64,000 bases of DNA from Kiritimatiellota bacterium B12222 (GCA_029719485.1 CP120722.1:310001-374000), one strand, 5' to 3'; counted from the first letter of the stretch, positions 25,885 through 35,560 are shown. The notes: generated by a model not told the origin, from the sequence alone. Program-made: numbers and translations.

Positions 25885-26589
25885 ATGAAATTTTTTCTCT
25901 TCATCTGTGTCATCTCCGGAATTCTCGCCATCTCAAAAAAATGGGGATGGTCCCCCAAACTCATAACCCTCGCCACAGTCGGAACCACCATCGTATTCGG
26001 ACTACTTTTGCTGGTGACAGGCATCGGCAAATCCACAGCTCCCGATTTAGAAACACTGGTATTGCCTGAAAAATCTGCAGCATATCTATTAGGAGAAGCC
26101 GTCCGGGCCCAACTTCCTTCCGGAGGAACCGTCCTGCTGTTTCAGGATGAACTGCCCGACCCCGAACCCCTGATGCAAAAACAACCTGCCGCACGAGCAG
26201 AAGGACTACAAGAGAGCCTCGGCGAGGCTTATACCGTTATTCGCGTGAACAGCTTAGAACGTGAAGAAACCGAATTTAATCCTGCTACCGGTATGTGGAT
26301 CCTGCAGGTGTCCGACTACGCGGCCTTGGTCGAGAAATACGGTCCGGCAGATGCCGTGGTCACCTTTTCAGGACTTCCGCATGACCTCCAGAACCTGAGC
26401 ACCCTCGGTATTCCCTTTTTCGCATACCTCTATGCCCCCACGCCTCCCCCATGGACATCCGAACTCCCGAAGGGACTTAACGCCATCGTCTCCCCCAAAC
26501 CCGGAACTCTCCCCTCCGATCTCGCCCACAAGCAGTCGACCTCTGAACTCGCCGAAAACGCTTACATCCTCATCCCCTCATTACCATGA
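25885..26589 (+). CDS. Hypothetical membrane-anchored protein beside prepilin gene
   Basis: 234 residues. Two hydrophobic segments near the N-terminus (residues 2-16 and 27-47) are followed by a globular domain of about 180 residues that is probably extracytoplasmic. The pattern of short strands and helices (VLLFQDELPDPEPLM, ADAVVTFSGLPHDL) recalls an alpha/beta fold, but no family is recognised. It overlaps the next gene as ATGA and so is coupled to a prepilin-type protein. Function unknown. Confidence 0.72.
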   Translation: MKFFLFICVISGILAISKKWGWSPKLITLATVGTTIVFGLLLLVTGIGKSTAPDLETLVLPEKSAAYLLGEAVRAQLPSGGTVLLFQDELPDPEPLMQKQPAARAEGLQESLGEAYTVIRVNSLEREETEFNPATGMWILQVSDYAALVEKYGPADAVVTFSGLPHDLQNLSTLGIPFFAYLYAPTPPPWTSELPKGLNAIVSPKPGTLPSDLAHKQSTSELAENAYILIPSLP

Positions 26590-27206
26590 AATCAAAACAC
26601 GCCTTCACCCTCATTGAAATGCTCGTGGTTATCGCCATCATCGCGCTCCTCTCTTCCCTGCTCATGCCGGTCATCAACAATGCACTGGAGCGTGGCAGAA
26701 TCACCCAGTGCGCCCAACGACTCAGAAGTATCCACATGGGACTGGTCGGATATGCCGCCGACCACGGCGGTACCATGCCGCCTCCTTGGGGACTCAACTC
26801 AAAGGACAACAAGCGCTTTGGATATTACATCAATCCCTATCTCGAGAATCGTGATGCAAACCACTACGGTGTACAAGAACGCTATCGTTGTCCAGATGCC
26901 CGCTTCTACCCCTTTCTAAACGTTCATAATATTGGCATGAACCCCAAATTCAGTACCCGTCCCTATCTGGATTTCAGCAATCTATCGAATACCATTCTCG
27001 TGGCAGACGCCCGTAGTGCCTTTTCCTTATTCTATGACAGCGGAAATAAAACCAACTTACATGCCCGCCATCGTGACCCCACTCGAAAGGGAGTAGGCGC
27101 CGTGAGTGCAGCCTTCGGCGACGGCCATTGGGAATTGGTTCCCTACGAAAGAATTCCTACAAGTAAACCATGGGACCAATATGACCTCTTGAATCCCAGT
27201 CTCTGA
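26586..27206 (+). CDS. Prepilin-type (GspG/H-like) N-terminal methylation protein
   Basis: 206 residues. A type IV prepilin leader (KSKHAFTLIEMLVVIAIIAL) with cleavage expected before the phenylalanine and glutamate at +5, followed by the hydrophobic helix. The C-terminal part contains HARHRDPTRKGVGAVSAAFG and DGHWELVP, the DUF1559/GspG-like H-X9-DG type pattern that is greatly expanded in PVC bacteria. It is probably exported and displayed or secreted through a type II-like apparatus. No secretion genes lie nearby. The start overlaps the upstream stop. Confidence 0.9.
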   Translation: MKSKHAFTLIEMLVVIAIIALLSSLLMPVINNALERGRITQCAQRLRSIHMGLVGYAADHGGTMPPPWGLNSKDNKRFGYYINPYLENRDANHYGVQERYRCPDARFYPFLNVHNIGMNPKFSTRPYLDFSNLSNTILVADARSAFSLFYDSGNKTNLHARHRDPTRKGVGAVSAAFGDGHWELVPYERIPTSKPWDQYDLLNPSL

Positions 27207-27247
27207 AGTCTCACCATCTGATATGCAAGATTGACAAGGCCGCGAGG

Positions 27248-27970
27248 ATGACAAACATTACCCGCATGCATGCCTTCATTCATCGCTTTGAAGATCTCTC
27301 AGAAAAACCGGAAAAACTCTACACCCGTCCGGCCCTGAAAAAATGTTTTCTACGTCACTCCGGCCTGCCGGAGTGGTTGTTGACACGCTGTCAAAAAGAA
27401 GGTGCAGATTTTGCCGAAACCTTAGCCCGTTGTTGGCCCCAAGAAGGTCCGGGCTTGGGCACCTCCTTAGAAAATTTCATTCGCGACTCATATCCCACCC
27501 TAACAGACCCAGAAGCCTTAATTCAGGTTTGGAACCAGTGCACTACCCAGGAACGCATCGTGGTGAACCGTCTATTAATTGGGTTTGTACCGGAAACAAA
27601 AACGGAAGCGGTGATCGATCCCGAGTTGCCCCGCAAAGAAATTCAGGCAGAATTCATGTATGCCCTGTTGTCTGGAGATCCCGAATATAGCTTTGGTCTC
27701 TATCAAGGAAAAGAACCCGTGGTCTTCACCCGCGTAACCGTGCAGGATCCACAGCTTACCGCACAACTTCAGGCATACCTCGACCAGCATACCACCGAGA
27801 AAAAAGGCCCCGTTCGCATCGTTTCTCCGGGATTGGTCGGAAAAATCAGTTATACAGGGTTTACGGTCTCTGCCCGACATAAGTCAGGCATCAAAGTAGA
27901 ACATCCCCAACTGGAAAGCCTCTTCCCACCCGGAGGCCTCTGGCAGGCACAAGCCTTTACCGATCTATAA
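27248..27970 (+). CDS. DNA-ligase-like protein lacking the catalytic domain
   Basis: 240 residues. The first 115 or so resemble the N-terminal helical DNA-binding domain of bacterial ATP-dependent DNA ligases of the cisplatin-response (LigB/LigC-like) type: LPEWLLTRCQKEGADFAETL, then an acidic stretch, then TTQERIVVNRLLIGF. The last 100 or so resemble the same ligases' C-terminal OB-fold: YSFGLYQGKEPVVFTRV, TTEKKGPVRIVSPGLVGKIS and the ARHKSGIKVEHPQL end motif. The nucleotidyltransferase core between them, with its KxDG lysine, is missing. The reading frame is intact and codon use ordinary, so it may be a DNA-binding accessory protein rather than a wreck. It converges on and overlaps the DUF420 gene by six bases. 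Domain reading is from memory of the family. Confidence 0.7.
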   Translation: MTNITRMHAFIHRFEDLSEKPEKLYTRPALKKCFLRHSGLPEWLLTRCQKEGADFAETLARCWPQEGPGLGTSLENFIRDSYPTLTDPEALIQVWNQCTTQERIVVNRLLIGFVPETKTEAVIDPELPRKEIQAEFMYALLSGDPEYSFGLYQGKEPVVFTRVTVQDPQLTAQLQAYLDQHTTEKKGPVRIVSPGLVGKISYTGFTVSARHKSGIKVEHPQLESLFPPGGLWQAQAFTDL

Positions 27971-28399
27971 TCCGCTACCGTGAGGGAAAATATAGAGCAT
28001 CAGGTAAACCAATACCCCTGTGACACTCACGTAAACCCACACCGGCCACACCCAGCGCACCAGTTTCACATGTATCGTAAAGCGTTTGGTGAGGGCCGAC
28101 CAAACCACCGCAAGAATGAAAGGCACTTGCGCTGTCGCCAACAGAATATGGGGGAACAGCACCAAATAATAAAGTCCTTTCAACCACCCCACCCCTTCGT
28201 ATCTAACCGGACTGCCCACCACAAAATGATAGTATAAATAGCTCGTGAGAAACAATGCCGACGTAAATAAGGCCGCAGACATGAATTGCCAGTGCCGGGT
28301 CACATTGCCTTTTTTCACATAATACCGCCCAAAAATCAGAAAAATCAGGGCAATAAAGTTCAAAGTTGCATTCAAAGTCGGAAGCGGGTTGTCGGGCAT
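27965..28399 (-). CDS. DUF420-family membrane protein
   Basis: 144 residues with four membrane helices. Conserved histidines at helix ends (RHWQFMS, YYHF, FPHILLA, FTIHVKLVRWVWPVWVYVS) are typical of DUF420 (YozB-like), a family often found near cytochrome oxidase assembly genes. A role in copper or haem handling is suspected in the family but not shown, and no oxidase gene is nearby here. Confidence 0.88.
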   Translation of the reverse strand: MPDNPLPTLNATLNFIALIFLIFGRYYVKKGNVTRHWQFMSAALFTSALFLTSYLYYHFVVGSPVRYEGVGWLKGLYYLVLFPHILLATAQVPFILAVVWSALTKRFTIHVKLVRWVWPVWVYVSVTGVLVYLMLYIFPHGSGL

Positions 28400-28425
28400 A
28401 AATTTTTGTGGTTAAGGTTTCGCCG

Positions 28426-29436
28426 ATGGTACACCGAAAACGATCAGGAATCAACCGCTTCGTCCGCACTCTCTTCACCAGAGTGTTCAGGTTACTTTTG
28501 CTCATTTTATTGGGCCTACTGGTGGGCTTCCTGCGCATCACCCTCACCCGGGATCAACGCGCCGCCACCCTCACCCTTCCTGAGAATCCCAGCCCGCCGC
28601 CAGCAACCTCTCCGGACACCTTGCGCATCCTCACCTACAATATCGCCCATGGTCGCGGACCGGAGTTGGGAGCCCTCAACAGTGACGGCGGAGACTACGA
28701 CGTTAAATACGATCGATTGGTTCGCATCGGACAGGAAATTAAAAATCTTGGAGTAGATGTGGTGTTTCTGCAAGAGGTCGATTTTAATTGCTGGTGGAGC
28801 GATAACATGGATCAGGCGGCCATCATTGCCGAAGCCGCGGGCTTCGACTACGTAGTTCGTCAGCGAAACATCGACAGTGGTCTCCCCCTCATTCGACGTT
28901 ATGATTTTGGCAATGCCTTGCTCAGTCGACTGCCCGTGGAGGATGCCCGTAAATTCAAATTGCCCCCCTACTCCGATTTAGAAGTCCTGTTTGCAGGAAA
29001 CCACGACGGTCTCTTAGCAAAAGTCAACGTCAGCACCGACGAACAAATTTTAATCCTCGGACTCCATTTAGAAGTCCGCAGTGAAGATATCAGGGTCTCA
29101 GCAGCCCAACAAGTAATCGCTTTTCAACGTCAACACTCGCAACCCATGATCATTTTGGGGGATTTAAACAGTACCCCTCCGGGATTACCCGACTCTCAAA
29201 TTTCTCAGTTGGGACAAAATACCGTAGAATTATTAGAAAGTTTTGGGGGATTTCAACGTCGTCCCACCCGGGGCCACGCCACACATCAACATTTCACCTT
29301 TCCCACAGAAGCCCCCCGTCGAATCATCGACTGGATTATGCCCGACCGAAATTGGCGTATCCAAGAATATCGCGTGATCCATGGCATGCAGGAATCCGAT
29401 CACTTGCCCGTACTCAGCACCATTCGCCGGCGATAA
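28426..29436 (+). CDS. Endonuclease/exonuclease/phosphatase-family protein
   Basis: 336 residues. One N-terminal membrane segment (VFRLLLLILLGLLVGFL) anchors an EEP-fold domain: LRILTYNIAHGRG (Asn), VVFLQEVDFN (Glu), ILGDLNSTP (Asp/Asn), and SDHLPVLS (Asp/His). All catalytic positions of the fold are present. Substrates of the family range from DNA to phosphoinositides and sphingomyelin; export suggests a phosphodiesterase acting outside the cytoplasm. The ATG at 28426 has AAGG eight bases upstream; a GTG at 28408 is an alternative. It converges on the PHP gene with a one-base gap. Confidence 0.88.
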   Translation: MVHRKRSGINRFVRTLFTRVFRLLLLILLGLLVGFLRITLTRDQRAATLTLPENPSPPPATSPDTLRILTYNIAHGRGPELGALNSDGGDYDVKYDRLVRIGQEIKNLGVDVVFLQEVDFNCWWSDNMDQAAIIAEAAGFDYVVRQRNIDSGLPLIRRYDFGNALLSRLPVEDARKFKLPPYSDLEVLFAGNHDGLLAKVNVSTDEQILILGLHLEVRSEDIRVSAAQQVIAFQRQHSQPMIILGDLNSTPPGLPDSQISQLGQNTVELLESFGGFQRRPTRGHATHQHFTFPTEAPRRIIDWIMPDRNWRIQEYRVIHGMQESDHLPVLSTIRRR

Positions 29437-29437
29437 A

Positions 29438-30268
29438 TTAAACTTTTTTCAGGCTTTTTCGGGAATCGACAATGGGAATTTCCACCGGCTGACGATCCAT
29501 AAAGATACAAGTCGTCGTGTAGCCCGCCTCTTCTACCAAATCCAAGGCCTCTTCGAAATGAGCCGCCACGCGTTCAGGTTGATGAGCATCGGCCCCTAAA
29601 ATCACCGGAATTCCCCGTTTATTCATTTCTTTCAAAATGCTCGGAGAGGGATTCATCTCCGGAATTGTCTTATGCAACCCCGAAGTATTCAACTCCATGG
29701 CAATGCCTGTAGCCGCAATCCGATCCAAACAGCGGCGAATATGATCCATGATTCCCGGCAAATCCCATTCCTCTGATCCATAATTTTTTACCAAGTCAGG
29801 ATGGGATAAACTATCAAACAAGCCACTTTCAGCCGTTTCCACCAAACTGAGGAAATACTGACGATGATACGCCGGCCAATCCCCTTTAAAATAGAGGTCT
29901 TTATACTCTTGGATTTGAGGATGTACCGATCCTAACACATAATTGAGCGGTTCCCGGGCGTGCAACTCCGCTAACCACCCTTCCAATCCGGGTAAATAAT
30001 CACTTTCTAAGCCCACCCGTACATCTAACTGACCCTTCCAGGTGTTCGCGCACTCTCGAATAGAAGAAACGTACTCATCCCATTGTTCAGGGGCCATTCG
30101 CACATTGGACGACATCCCGTCAGGTAACGGACAATGACAAGTAACCGTCATCCCCTTCAAGCCTCTCGCCACCGCCTGTTCCGCATAGAGGTCCAAGCTT
30201 CCAATGGCGTGTTTACAAAGAATGGTGTGCATATGGGTTTCGTAAAGCATGCGCTCACTATTCAACAT
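29438..30268 (-). CDS. PHP-family phosphatase (HisK-like)
   Basis: 276 residues. The PHP metal-binding motifs are visible: ETHMHT at the N-terminus, TCHCPLP, GLESDYLPG, SVHP, SHPDLVKNYG and GADAHQPERV near the C-terminus. This is the layout of histidinol-phosphate phosphatases of the HisJ/HisK type, which make histidinol in histidine synthesis, though PHP proteins also include other phosphoesterases. No other histidine gene is nearby, so the role is likely but not certain. ATG at 30268 is taken as start; a second Met six codons later is possible. Confidence 0.88.
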   Translation of the reverse strand: MLNSERMLYETHMHTILCKHAIGSLDLYAEQAVARGLKGMTVTCHCPLPDGMSSNVRMAPEQWDEYVSSIRECANTWKGQLDVRVGLESDYLPGLEGWLAELHAREPLNYVLGSVHPQIQEYKDLYFKGDWPAYHRQYFLSLVETAESGLFDSLSHPDLVKNYGSEEWDLPGIMDHIRRCLDRIAATGIAMELNTSGLHKTIPEMNPSPSILKEMNKRGIPVILGADAHQPERVAAHFEEALDLVEEAGYTTTCIFMDRQPVEIPIVDSRKSLKKV

Positions 30269-30320
30269 CTTTCCCTAAGTTCAAGCCCTCAAAACAAATG
30301 AAGTTAATTTGTGCTGATTA

Positions 30321-30350
30321 TTGACCTGACAATATAGAGGTAAGTATAGT
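30321..30350 (+). promoter_or_regulatory. Candidate sigma-70 promoter of the coiled-coil gene
   Basis: TTGACC at 30321 and TATAGT at 30345 with an 18-base spacer; the coding start is about 40 bases downstream of the -10 element. Confidence 0.5.
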
Positions 30351-30392
30351 AACTCTTTCAACTTATGTTAAGTCCCTCGACCCCAGGTTTTC

Positions 30393-31931
30393 ATGCTCAT
30401 TGAGTTCAGTTGTCCCGTTTGTAAGGCTCCTTTGGCCATAAATAAGCAGGTAATTGGTGGGCAAGTTAATTGCCCTAGCTGCCAAAAACTTATTTTATTG
30501 CCCGCCGAATCACCCCTTTCCCGCAAGAAAGAGGATGTTCCCCCCTTCCAACAAGGGGTGCAATATGAAGCCAGCGAAGTGTCTGCGGCCATTTGTGTAA
30601 GCGTGGAGCCCTACCGTCGGGACTTAGAGAACAAAGCTAATTTGCTGAATGATGCCGTGGAAATGGTCAAAACCCGCAACGAGCGCATTCGGGACATTGA
30701 AACCCTGATGCTTTCCACCCAAAAAGAATTGTGGGAACTGGAAGTCGAAATTGAGGCCAAAAATCAAACGCTGAATGAAGATCAACAGGCGATTAAAGCC
30801 TTACAAGATGCCAAACCTGAGGAAAACCCTGCTCACAAAGAAGAGTTGGAGGAATTAACGGCTAAAAAAGACAAACTGAAAGCCAAACTCAGCAACATGG
30901 TGCAACATTCTGAAAATCTGGAGGCCAACCTCATGAATGCCCGCAAAATGTTGCAGGCTGAAGGCCCCATTTCCCTGATGATCGCAGAGCTGAAAAGCAC
31001 CTTGTCTCTTCAATTGGATAAAATTGAGGCCCAAAATAAAGATTTCGAACAGGCCACAACTTATTTGACCCATGCTTCTGAACAACTCCAAAAGTTAAAA
31101 CAGAAGTACCAAAGCTCAGAAAGCCAACGTCAAGAATTGGCCACCTTGGTCAAATCCACAGGTTCCGATATCCAACTGGCGGTAGATGAGAAAAATCAGT
31201 GGCGGAATAAATGCACTGAACTTGAAAAGCAAATGGTCGCCGATCAGGAAACCCTCGAAAAGTTACGAATTTCAGCCTCCGAAGCCGAAAAATTGCAACA
31301 AGAATGGAACGAAGACCGTGAACAGTCCAAACGCCTCCAAACAGAACTCGAAGAAAATCTCGAGTTGCTTCGTTCGCGTATTGAACAAGAACGGAACCAA
31401 AATCAGCAAACCTTGACGGAAAAAGAAGAAACCTTAAAAGCTAGCACGGATAAAAAAATTGCTACCTTGGAAGAGAAACTTCAATCCGCACTCACAGACC
31501 TTGCCAACGTGGAGGCACAACTTTCCGAAACATTGCTGAACCAAAAGCAAAAGGCTGAAAAAGAAGAAAGCCTCTCCTCATCCGCTGAAAAGAAAATCGC
31601 AGCCCTCGAAGCAAGCCTTGAAGCAGCTCAAAGCGAATCCAGCCAAAGCAAAGCTCAATTGGCCGAAGCCTTACAAGCCCAACAAGCCTTGCAGGAAAAA
31701 GCAAAAAATGAAGAGGCCGTCATCGCCACTGCCCAAAAGAAAATGGCAACCTTGGAAAATAAACTCCGTATAGCAACGACCGAACTGTCCGAAACTGAAG
31801 AGCAATTAGCCGACTCTCTCCATACCCAACAAAAGTTGGCGGAACAAAATTTGAAAAGCGAACAGCAACGTCGAAAACTTAAGGCTGAACTTGAAGCGCT
31901 TCAAGAACAACTGGACAATATAGAAGCCTAG
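30393..31931 (+). CDS. Zinc-ribbon and long coiled-coil protein
   Basis: 512 residues. The first 40 hold a CxxC...CxxC zinc ribbon (FSCPVCKAPLAINKQ and VNCPSCQKLILLP), a module common at the start of planctomycete and verrucomicrobial proteins. From about residue 70 to the end the sequence is almost pure coiled coil, rich in E, K, Q, A and L, with repeats of the type KKIATLEEKLQSALTDLANV recurring three times between about 350 and 480. No enzymatic motif is present. It is probably cytoplasmic, with a structural or scaffolding role. No partner gene is obvious. Confidence 0.85.
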   Translation: MLIEFSCPVCKAPLAINKQVIGGQVNCPSCQKLILLPAESPLSRKKEDVPPFQQGVQYEASEVSAAICVSVEPYRRDLENKANLLNDAVEMVKTRNERIRDIETLMLSTQKELWELEVEIEAKNQTLNEDQQAIKALQDAKPEENPAHKEELEELTAKKDKLKAKLSNMVQHSENLEANLMNARKMLQAEGPISLMIAELKSTLSLQLDKIEAQNKDFEQATTYLTHASEQLQKLKQKYQSSESQRQELATLVKSTGSDIQLAVDEKNQWRNKCTELEKQMVADQETLEKLRISASEAEKLQQEWNEDREQSKRLQTELEENLELLRSRIEQERNQNQQTLTEKEETLKASTDKKIATLEEKLQSALTDLANVEAQLSETLLNQKQKAEKEESLSSSAEKKIAALEASLEAAQSESSQSKAQLAEALQAQQALQEKAKNEEAVIATAQKKMATLENKLRIATTELSETEEQLADSLHTQQKLAEQNLKSEQQRRKLKAELEALQEQLDNIEA

Positions 31932-31977
31932 ACAGCGCAAACGCTGCTCCCGCCATCACCGCATTCCGTCATGAACG

Positions 31978-34617
31978 TTAAGGTCGCGTGAAGGTCAACT
32001 TCACCCGTTGAGACTTCTTGAAGTAACTCACCCACACCAGGGTGTAAATGAAGAATCGGACCACCCCAACGCTGCTCTCCATAGCCACCTCCTCACTTAA
32101 GGCGTCACCAAGCCCCCAGGTAAGGACTAAGTCCAAAAGGAGGAAAGCCAAGCCGATCAACAGATAGCCGATAAAGCATCGTGGTACTTTCATTTTCCTT
32201 TTGAAAAAATTTACCAACAACACGGGAATAAAGCCCACCAATCCTCCCGCATAACATGTGCCCAACAGAATCCCCGGGCCCCATAACGCATGATAGGCCT
32301 CTCCTCCCGGCTCCGTTAACAATGACCAGGTATCCGCATCAAAGTAACTGGCACTATTGAAAATCAACTCGTAGAGATTCGCAAAGAAATTAAAAAACAG
32401 GCCTAAAATCGGCAAAATCAACCAGCCGCCAATCCCGGTCAATTTATCAGCACCCACTTTCAGATGTTCAGGAAGAAGGGGTGGCGGACCTGAAGATCGT
32501 CCACTCCAAATCCCCAGAGCGGCCCCCACACAAATACTCAGCAGTCCCCACCCAAGTAATCCATAATGAGGATGGCTCATTACATTTTCAAATGCACGGC
32601 TCTCTTGAACATCTACGTCCATCTCTAATGACTCTGCCTCACCGTTGTTGCGTACAAACATCCAAGGGTCATAAAGGGTGTAACTGGTAAAATCCGCCAC
32701 CTCTTCCATAACCTCTTTGTAGGTAGCCAAGGCTTCAGCCGGCACATGATCGGTTTTGGTTTCAAAGGTATACTCAATCTGAATGAGCCGCTTGCTTTGG
32801 AGACCATCCTTGAAACTGAAATAGATATAAGGTGTATCCCGTTCAAACGATTCTGATTCAAAAGGCAAATTCACGGGTAATGTAATCCGGATGCGGTGCT
32901 CCACCTTTTTTGGAAAAGACAAGGGATAAGGCCTACTTTGCCTTAAACTGTTTGGATAATCCCGCATTTGACTCGAACAAAGGGGCACAAATTCCATGTA
33001 GGGATAATCATCTTCGGTTTCCCCTGGTTTCCATGGATTCGCCAAGGCCCACTTCTCATAAACCGTAATGATGTTACCACTCTCATCATCCTCAACCCGC
33101 AAGGGTTCCAAAGCTTCAGCACTGCCAAACTGTTCATCATAAATATCCGCATAATAATCCTGCAGCGATTTTTGCGAATTTCCCGCCAGATAATAGCGCA
33201 TCGAATCCGCCTGATATCCTTTATACACGGTTTTGACATCCAAAGTTGTCACACCCTTTTTTTCGTCGGGCAAACTGTAACGCTCCTCCAACCGCAACAA
33301 GGTCGAGTCATGGCCACCACCCGGCATCTCCGTTAACGCCGTTTCCCCTTCTCTAATCACCAATGCTTTGCCATAACGGGTCATAAAAATTTCAGACAAA
33401 GGCCCCCGCTGATAACTGTCCGTAGGATCTAACCACAGCTCTTCTCCGGAAGGTAATTTCACCAAGACCACCACATGATCAAATAAATGGGGGGAAGGAT
33501 GATAATAATCGATCGTATGCATCAAACCTGTATCCACCAACGCCGGCCAGGCCTCAATGTCCATCGACCGCAACAGCGCAACCAATAACTGAGCATTGTC
33601 TTTGCAGTCCCCATACCGTCGTTCGAGCACATCGGCCATCGGATAAGGTTTATGCGAGTGTAACCCAGAAGATTGAGAGATATATCGCAAGGTTTCCTGC
33701 ACGAAAATTAAAGCCTGCACAATCCGTTCATCAGGATCGTCCATCTCCATTAGTTTTTCGCGAACCGGCTCCACTTCCGCCGGTAAGTGATCCACTTCTG
33801 AATAAAGCGGAAGCGCCCATGCCACCACTTCAGCCCAGTTTTTATATTCATTGATCGAAATCCAAGGGTAAGGATAAAACCAACTGGTGCTATCAGGATA
33901 ATCCTCCATGGGTTCCAAATCATACAACTCCGCAATCACTTCATTTCCGGATCGACGCAGAATTTCCTGCGGAAAATCATCCGAGGTTTTAATGACCAGC
34001 TGCTCATCCGCATTTTCGGGAAGCAAAATCTTCAATCGATAATGACGAATACGGCTGTAGGCGGCAATGCCAAAACTATCTGAATAAGTTCCCTGGAAAA
34101 TAGGATTGCTCCCCTTGATGGAAAATGCCCACTCTACCACATCCCCTGGTCGAATATCCTTAAACAGAATTTCTGCCGAAAGCAGTCCCTGATACAAATT
34201 CGACTCCAAATCCGACTCTCTTTCCCGTATCTGGATCTCTTGACTGTCCAAATAATCCAACACCTCTCCCTCTCGGTGAATTCGCAAACGATGAATCGTC
34301 AGGGTTTGATAAGAAGGCTCCCACTCAAACATCAAACGGGATAAATCTTCTACCCCGGAAGGATTTAACAATCGCGTGACCCGATGAGAAAATTCCGTAT
34401 CCTCTTCCACCTGAATTTGTCGGTCGTAGAGCAGCCGCAACGAGCCGTCGGCCGTCGCTTTCTCTTCCTCTTTGATCTCCGCCATGTTCGGTTCCAACCA
34501 TTCTACCCATGCAGGAGCCGGTTCGCGAAGCACCGCTTCTCCCGCCTGTAGCGGAAGCAAAGTGCCCCCCATCGTGATCACTACAAAAAATAAAATAGAG
34601 AATGAGAATGTATACAT
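31978..34617 (-). CDS. DUF3857/transglutaminase membrane protein with DUF2569-like tail
   Basis: 879 residues. Signal peptide, then a DUF3857 beta domain (about 45-215), a transglutaminase core (about 280-390) with the Cys-His-Asp triad in RYGDCKDNAQLLVALL, HLFDHVVVLV and LWLDPTD, a further beta domain, and a C-terminal membrane part with one helix near 680 and four more after the GIGGWLILPILGL motif typical of DUF2569. It is probably an inner-membrane protein with a periplasmic transglutaminase or peptidase-like domain. The ATG at 34617 gives a clean signal peptide; an upstream GTG at 34641 is the alternative. The substrate is unknown. Confidence 0.9.
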   Translation of the reverse strand: MYTFSFSILFFVVITMGGTLLPLQAGEAVLREPAPAWVEWLEPNMAEIKEEEKATADGSLRLLYDRQIQVEEDTEFSHRVTRLLNPSGVEDLSRLMFEWEPSYQTLTIHRLRIHREGEVLDYLDSQEIQIRERESDLESNLYQGLLSAEILFKDIRPGDVVEWAFSIKGSNPIFQGTYSDSFGIAAYSRIRHYRLKILLPENADEQLVIKTSDDFPQEILRRSGNEVIAELYDLEPMEDYPDSTSWFYPYPWISINEYKNWAEVVAWALPLYSEVDHLPAEVEPVREKLMEMDDPDERIVQALIFVQETLRYISQSSGLHSHKPYPMADVLERRYGDCKDNAQLLVALLRSMDIEAWPALVDTGLMHTIDYYHPSPHLFDHVVVLVKLPSGEELWLDPTDSYQRGPLSEIFMTRYGKALVIREGETALTEMPGGGHDSTLLRLEERYSLPDEKKGVTTLDVKTVYKGYQADSMRYYLAGNSQKSLQDYYADIYDEQFGSAEALEPLRVEDDESGNIITVYEKWALANPWKPGETEDDYPYMEFVPLCSSQMRDYPNSLRQSRPYPLSFPKKVEHRIRITLPVNLPFESESFERDTPYIYFSFKDGLQSKRLIQIEYTFETKTDHVPAEALATYKEVMEEVADFTSYTLYDPWMFVRNNGEAESLEMDVDVQESRAFENVMSHPHYGLLGWGLLSICVGAALGIWSGRSSGPPPLLPEHLKVGADKLTGIGGWLILPILGLFFNFFANLYELIFNSASYFDADTWSLLTEPGGEAYHALWGPGILLGTCYAGGLVGFIPVLLVNFFKRKMKVPRCFIGYLLIGLAFLLLDLVLTWGLGDALSEEVAMESSVGVVRFFIYTLVWVSYFKKSQRVKLTFTRP

Positions 34618-34747
34618 CTCAAACCCCTGACATAGCCTCACAAAAAATCACGGCAGAATCACAACCAAATCACGGACCTTAAAGGGTTCAGCCTATGGTA
34701 AAGCTCTGAACGCATATGTAGAGCCACTTTTGGGGATAATCCTGAGC

Positions 34748-35560
34748 TTAATCGGTCGGTTGAGGCTTAAATTTTCCAAGTTGCCCTAAAAAGCGGCAAG
34801 GGTTATTATAAAACAATTGCTCCACACTTTTATCACTGTGACCCCGTAATCTCATTTGAAAGAGTGTGTCATGCAGGGTCGCCGGATCTGAAGGCCCCCA
34901 GTCACCACTGGCATCGACAATCATGCGGTCTAGTCCAAATTTCTCCACCAAATCAATAACCCGTTCTGGTGAGTTTTTGGTCACAGGATACACCGTCATG
35001 GCACACCAAAACCCTTTTTCATGCAACATAGGCAAGGTATGTTCTTCCGTGTGGTCAAAACAAACCCGTGCGGGATCCACTCCCCCATGCCCCACCAAAT
35101 AATCGAGCATCATTTTACTGCCCTTGAGTTTGTCTTGTAAATGAGGTGTATGAATCCAGATCAATTGATCCATCTGTAACGCCAATTCGACCTGCTCTTC
35201 AAAAATGATCATTTCGTTACGGGTATTTTTGTTGAGCCCAATTTCCCCGACCCCTAACACATTGGGTTTGTTGAGAAATTCCGGCATAAACGAAATCACT
35301 TCACGACTAAAGCCGACATCTTCGGCTTCCTTGGGATTGATACAAATCCAACAATAGTGGTCAATCAGATATTGAGCCGCCCGCGTAGGTTCAAATTCGG
35401 AGATATGGGTAAAATAATCGTGAAAGGCTTGCGGAGAGGTCCGATCATAGCCCGCCCAAAAAGCAGGTTCGCAAATGGCCACCGTGTGCATCCGGGCCAT
35501 CCGTTCGTAATCCTGAACGGTGCGGGCAATCATATGGACGTGCGGTTCAATAATTTTCAT
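34748..35560 (-). CDS. TatD-like metal-dependent hydrolase, ebo-cluster type
   Basis: 270 residues of the amidohydrolase/TatD superfamily. Metal ligands are visible in IEPHVHMIA (HxH), GVGEIGLN (Glu), IHTPH (His), FDHTEEH (His) and VDASGDWG (Asp). The sequence, especially the CEPAFWAGYDRTSPQAFHDY segment, resembles the TatD-like hydrolase found in ebo gene clusters of algae, cyanobacteria and other bacteria, which help export metabolites to the periplasm. No other ebo gene (UbiA-like, dehydroquinate-synthase-like) is seen in the window, so here it stands alone with a small partner. Its start overlaps that partner's stop as ATGA. Confidence 0.85.
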   Translation of the reverse strand: MKIIEPHVHMIARTVQDYERMARMHTVAICEPAFWAGYDRTSPQAFHDYFTHISEFEPTRAAQYLIDHYCWICINPKEAEDVGFSREVISFMPEFLNKPNVLGVGEIGLNKNTRNEMIIFEEQVELALQMDQLIWIHTPHLQDKLKGSKMMLDYLVGHGGVDPARVCFDHTEEHTLPMLHEKGFWCAMTVYPVTKNSPERVIDLVEKFGLDRMIVDASGDWGPSDPATLHDTLFQMRLRGHSDKSVEQLFYNNPCRFLGQLGKFKPQPTD

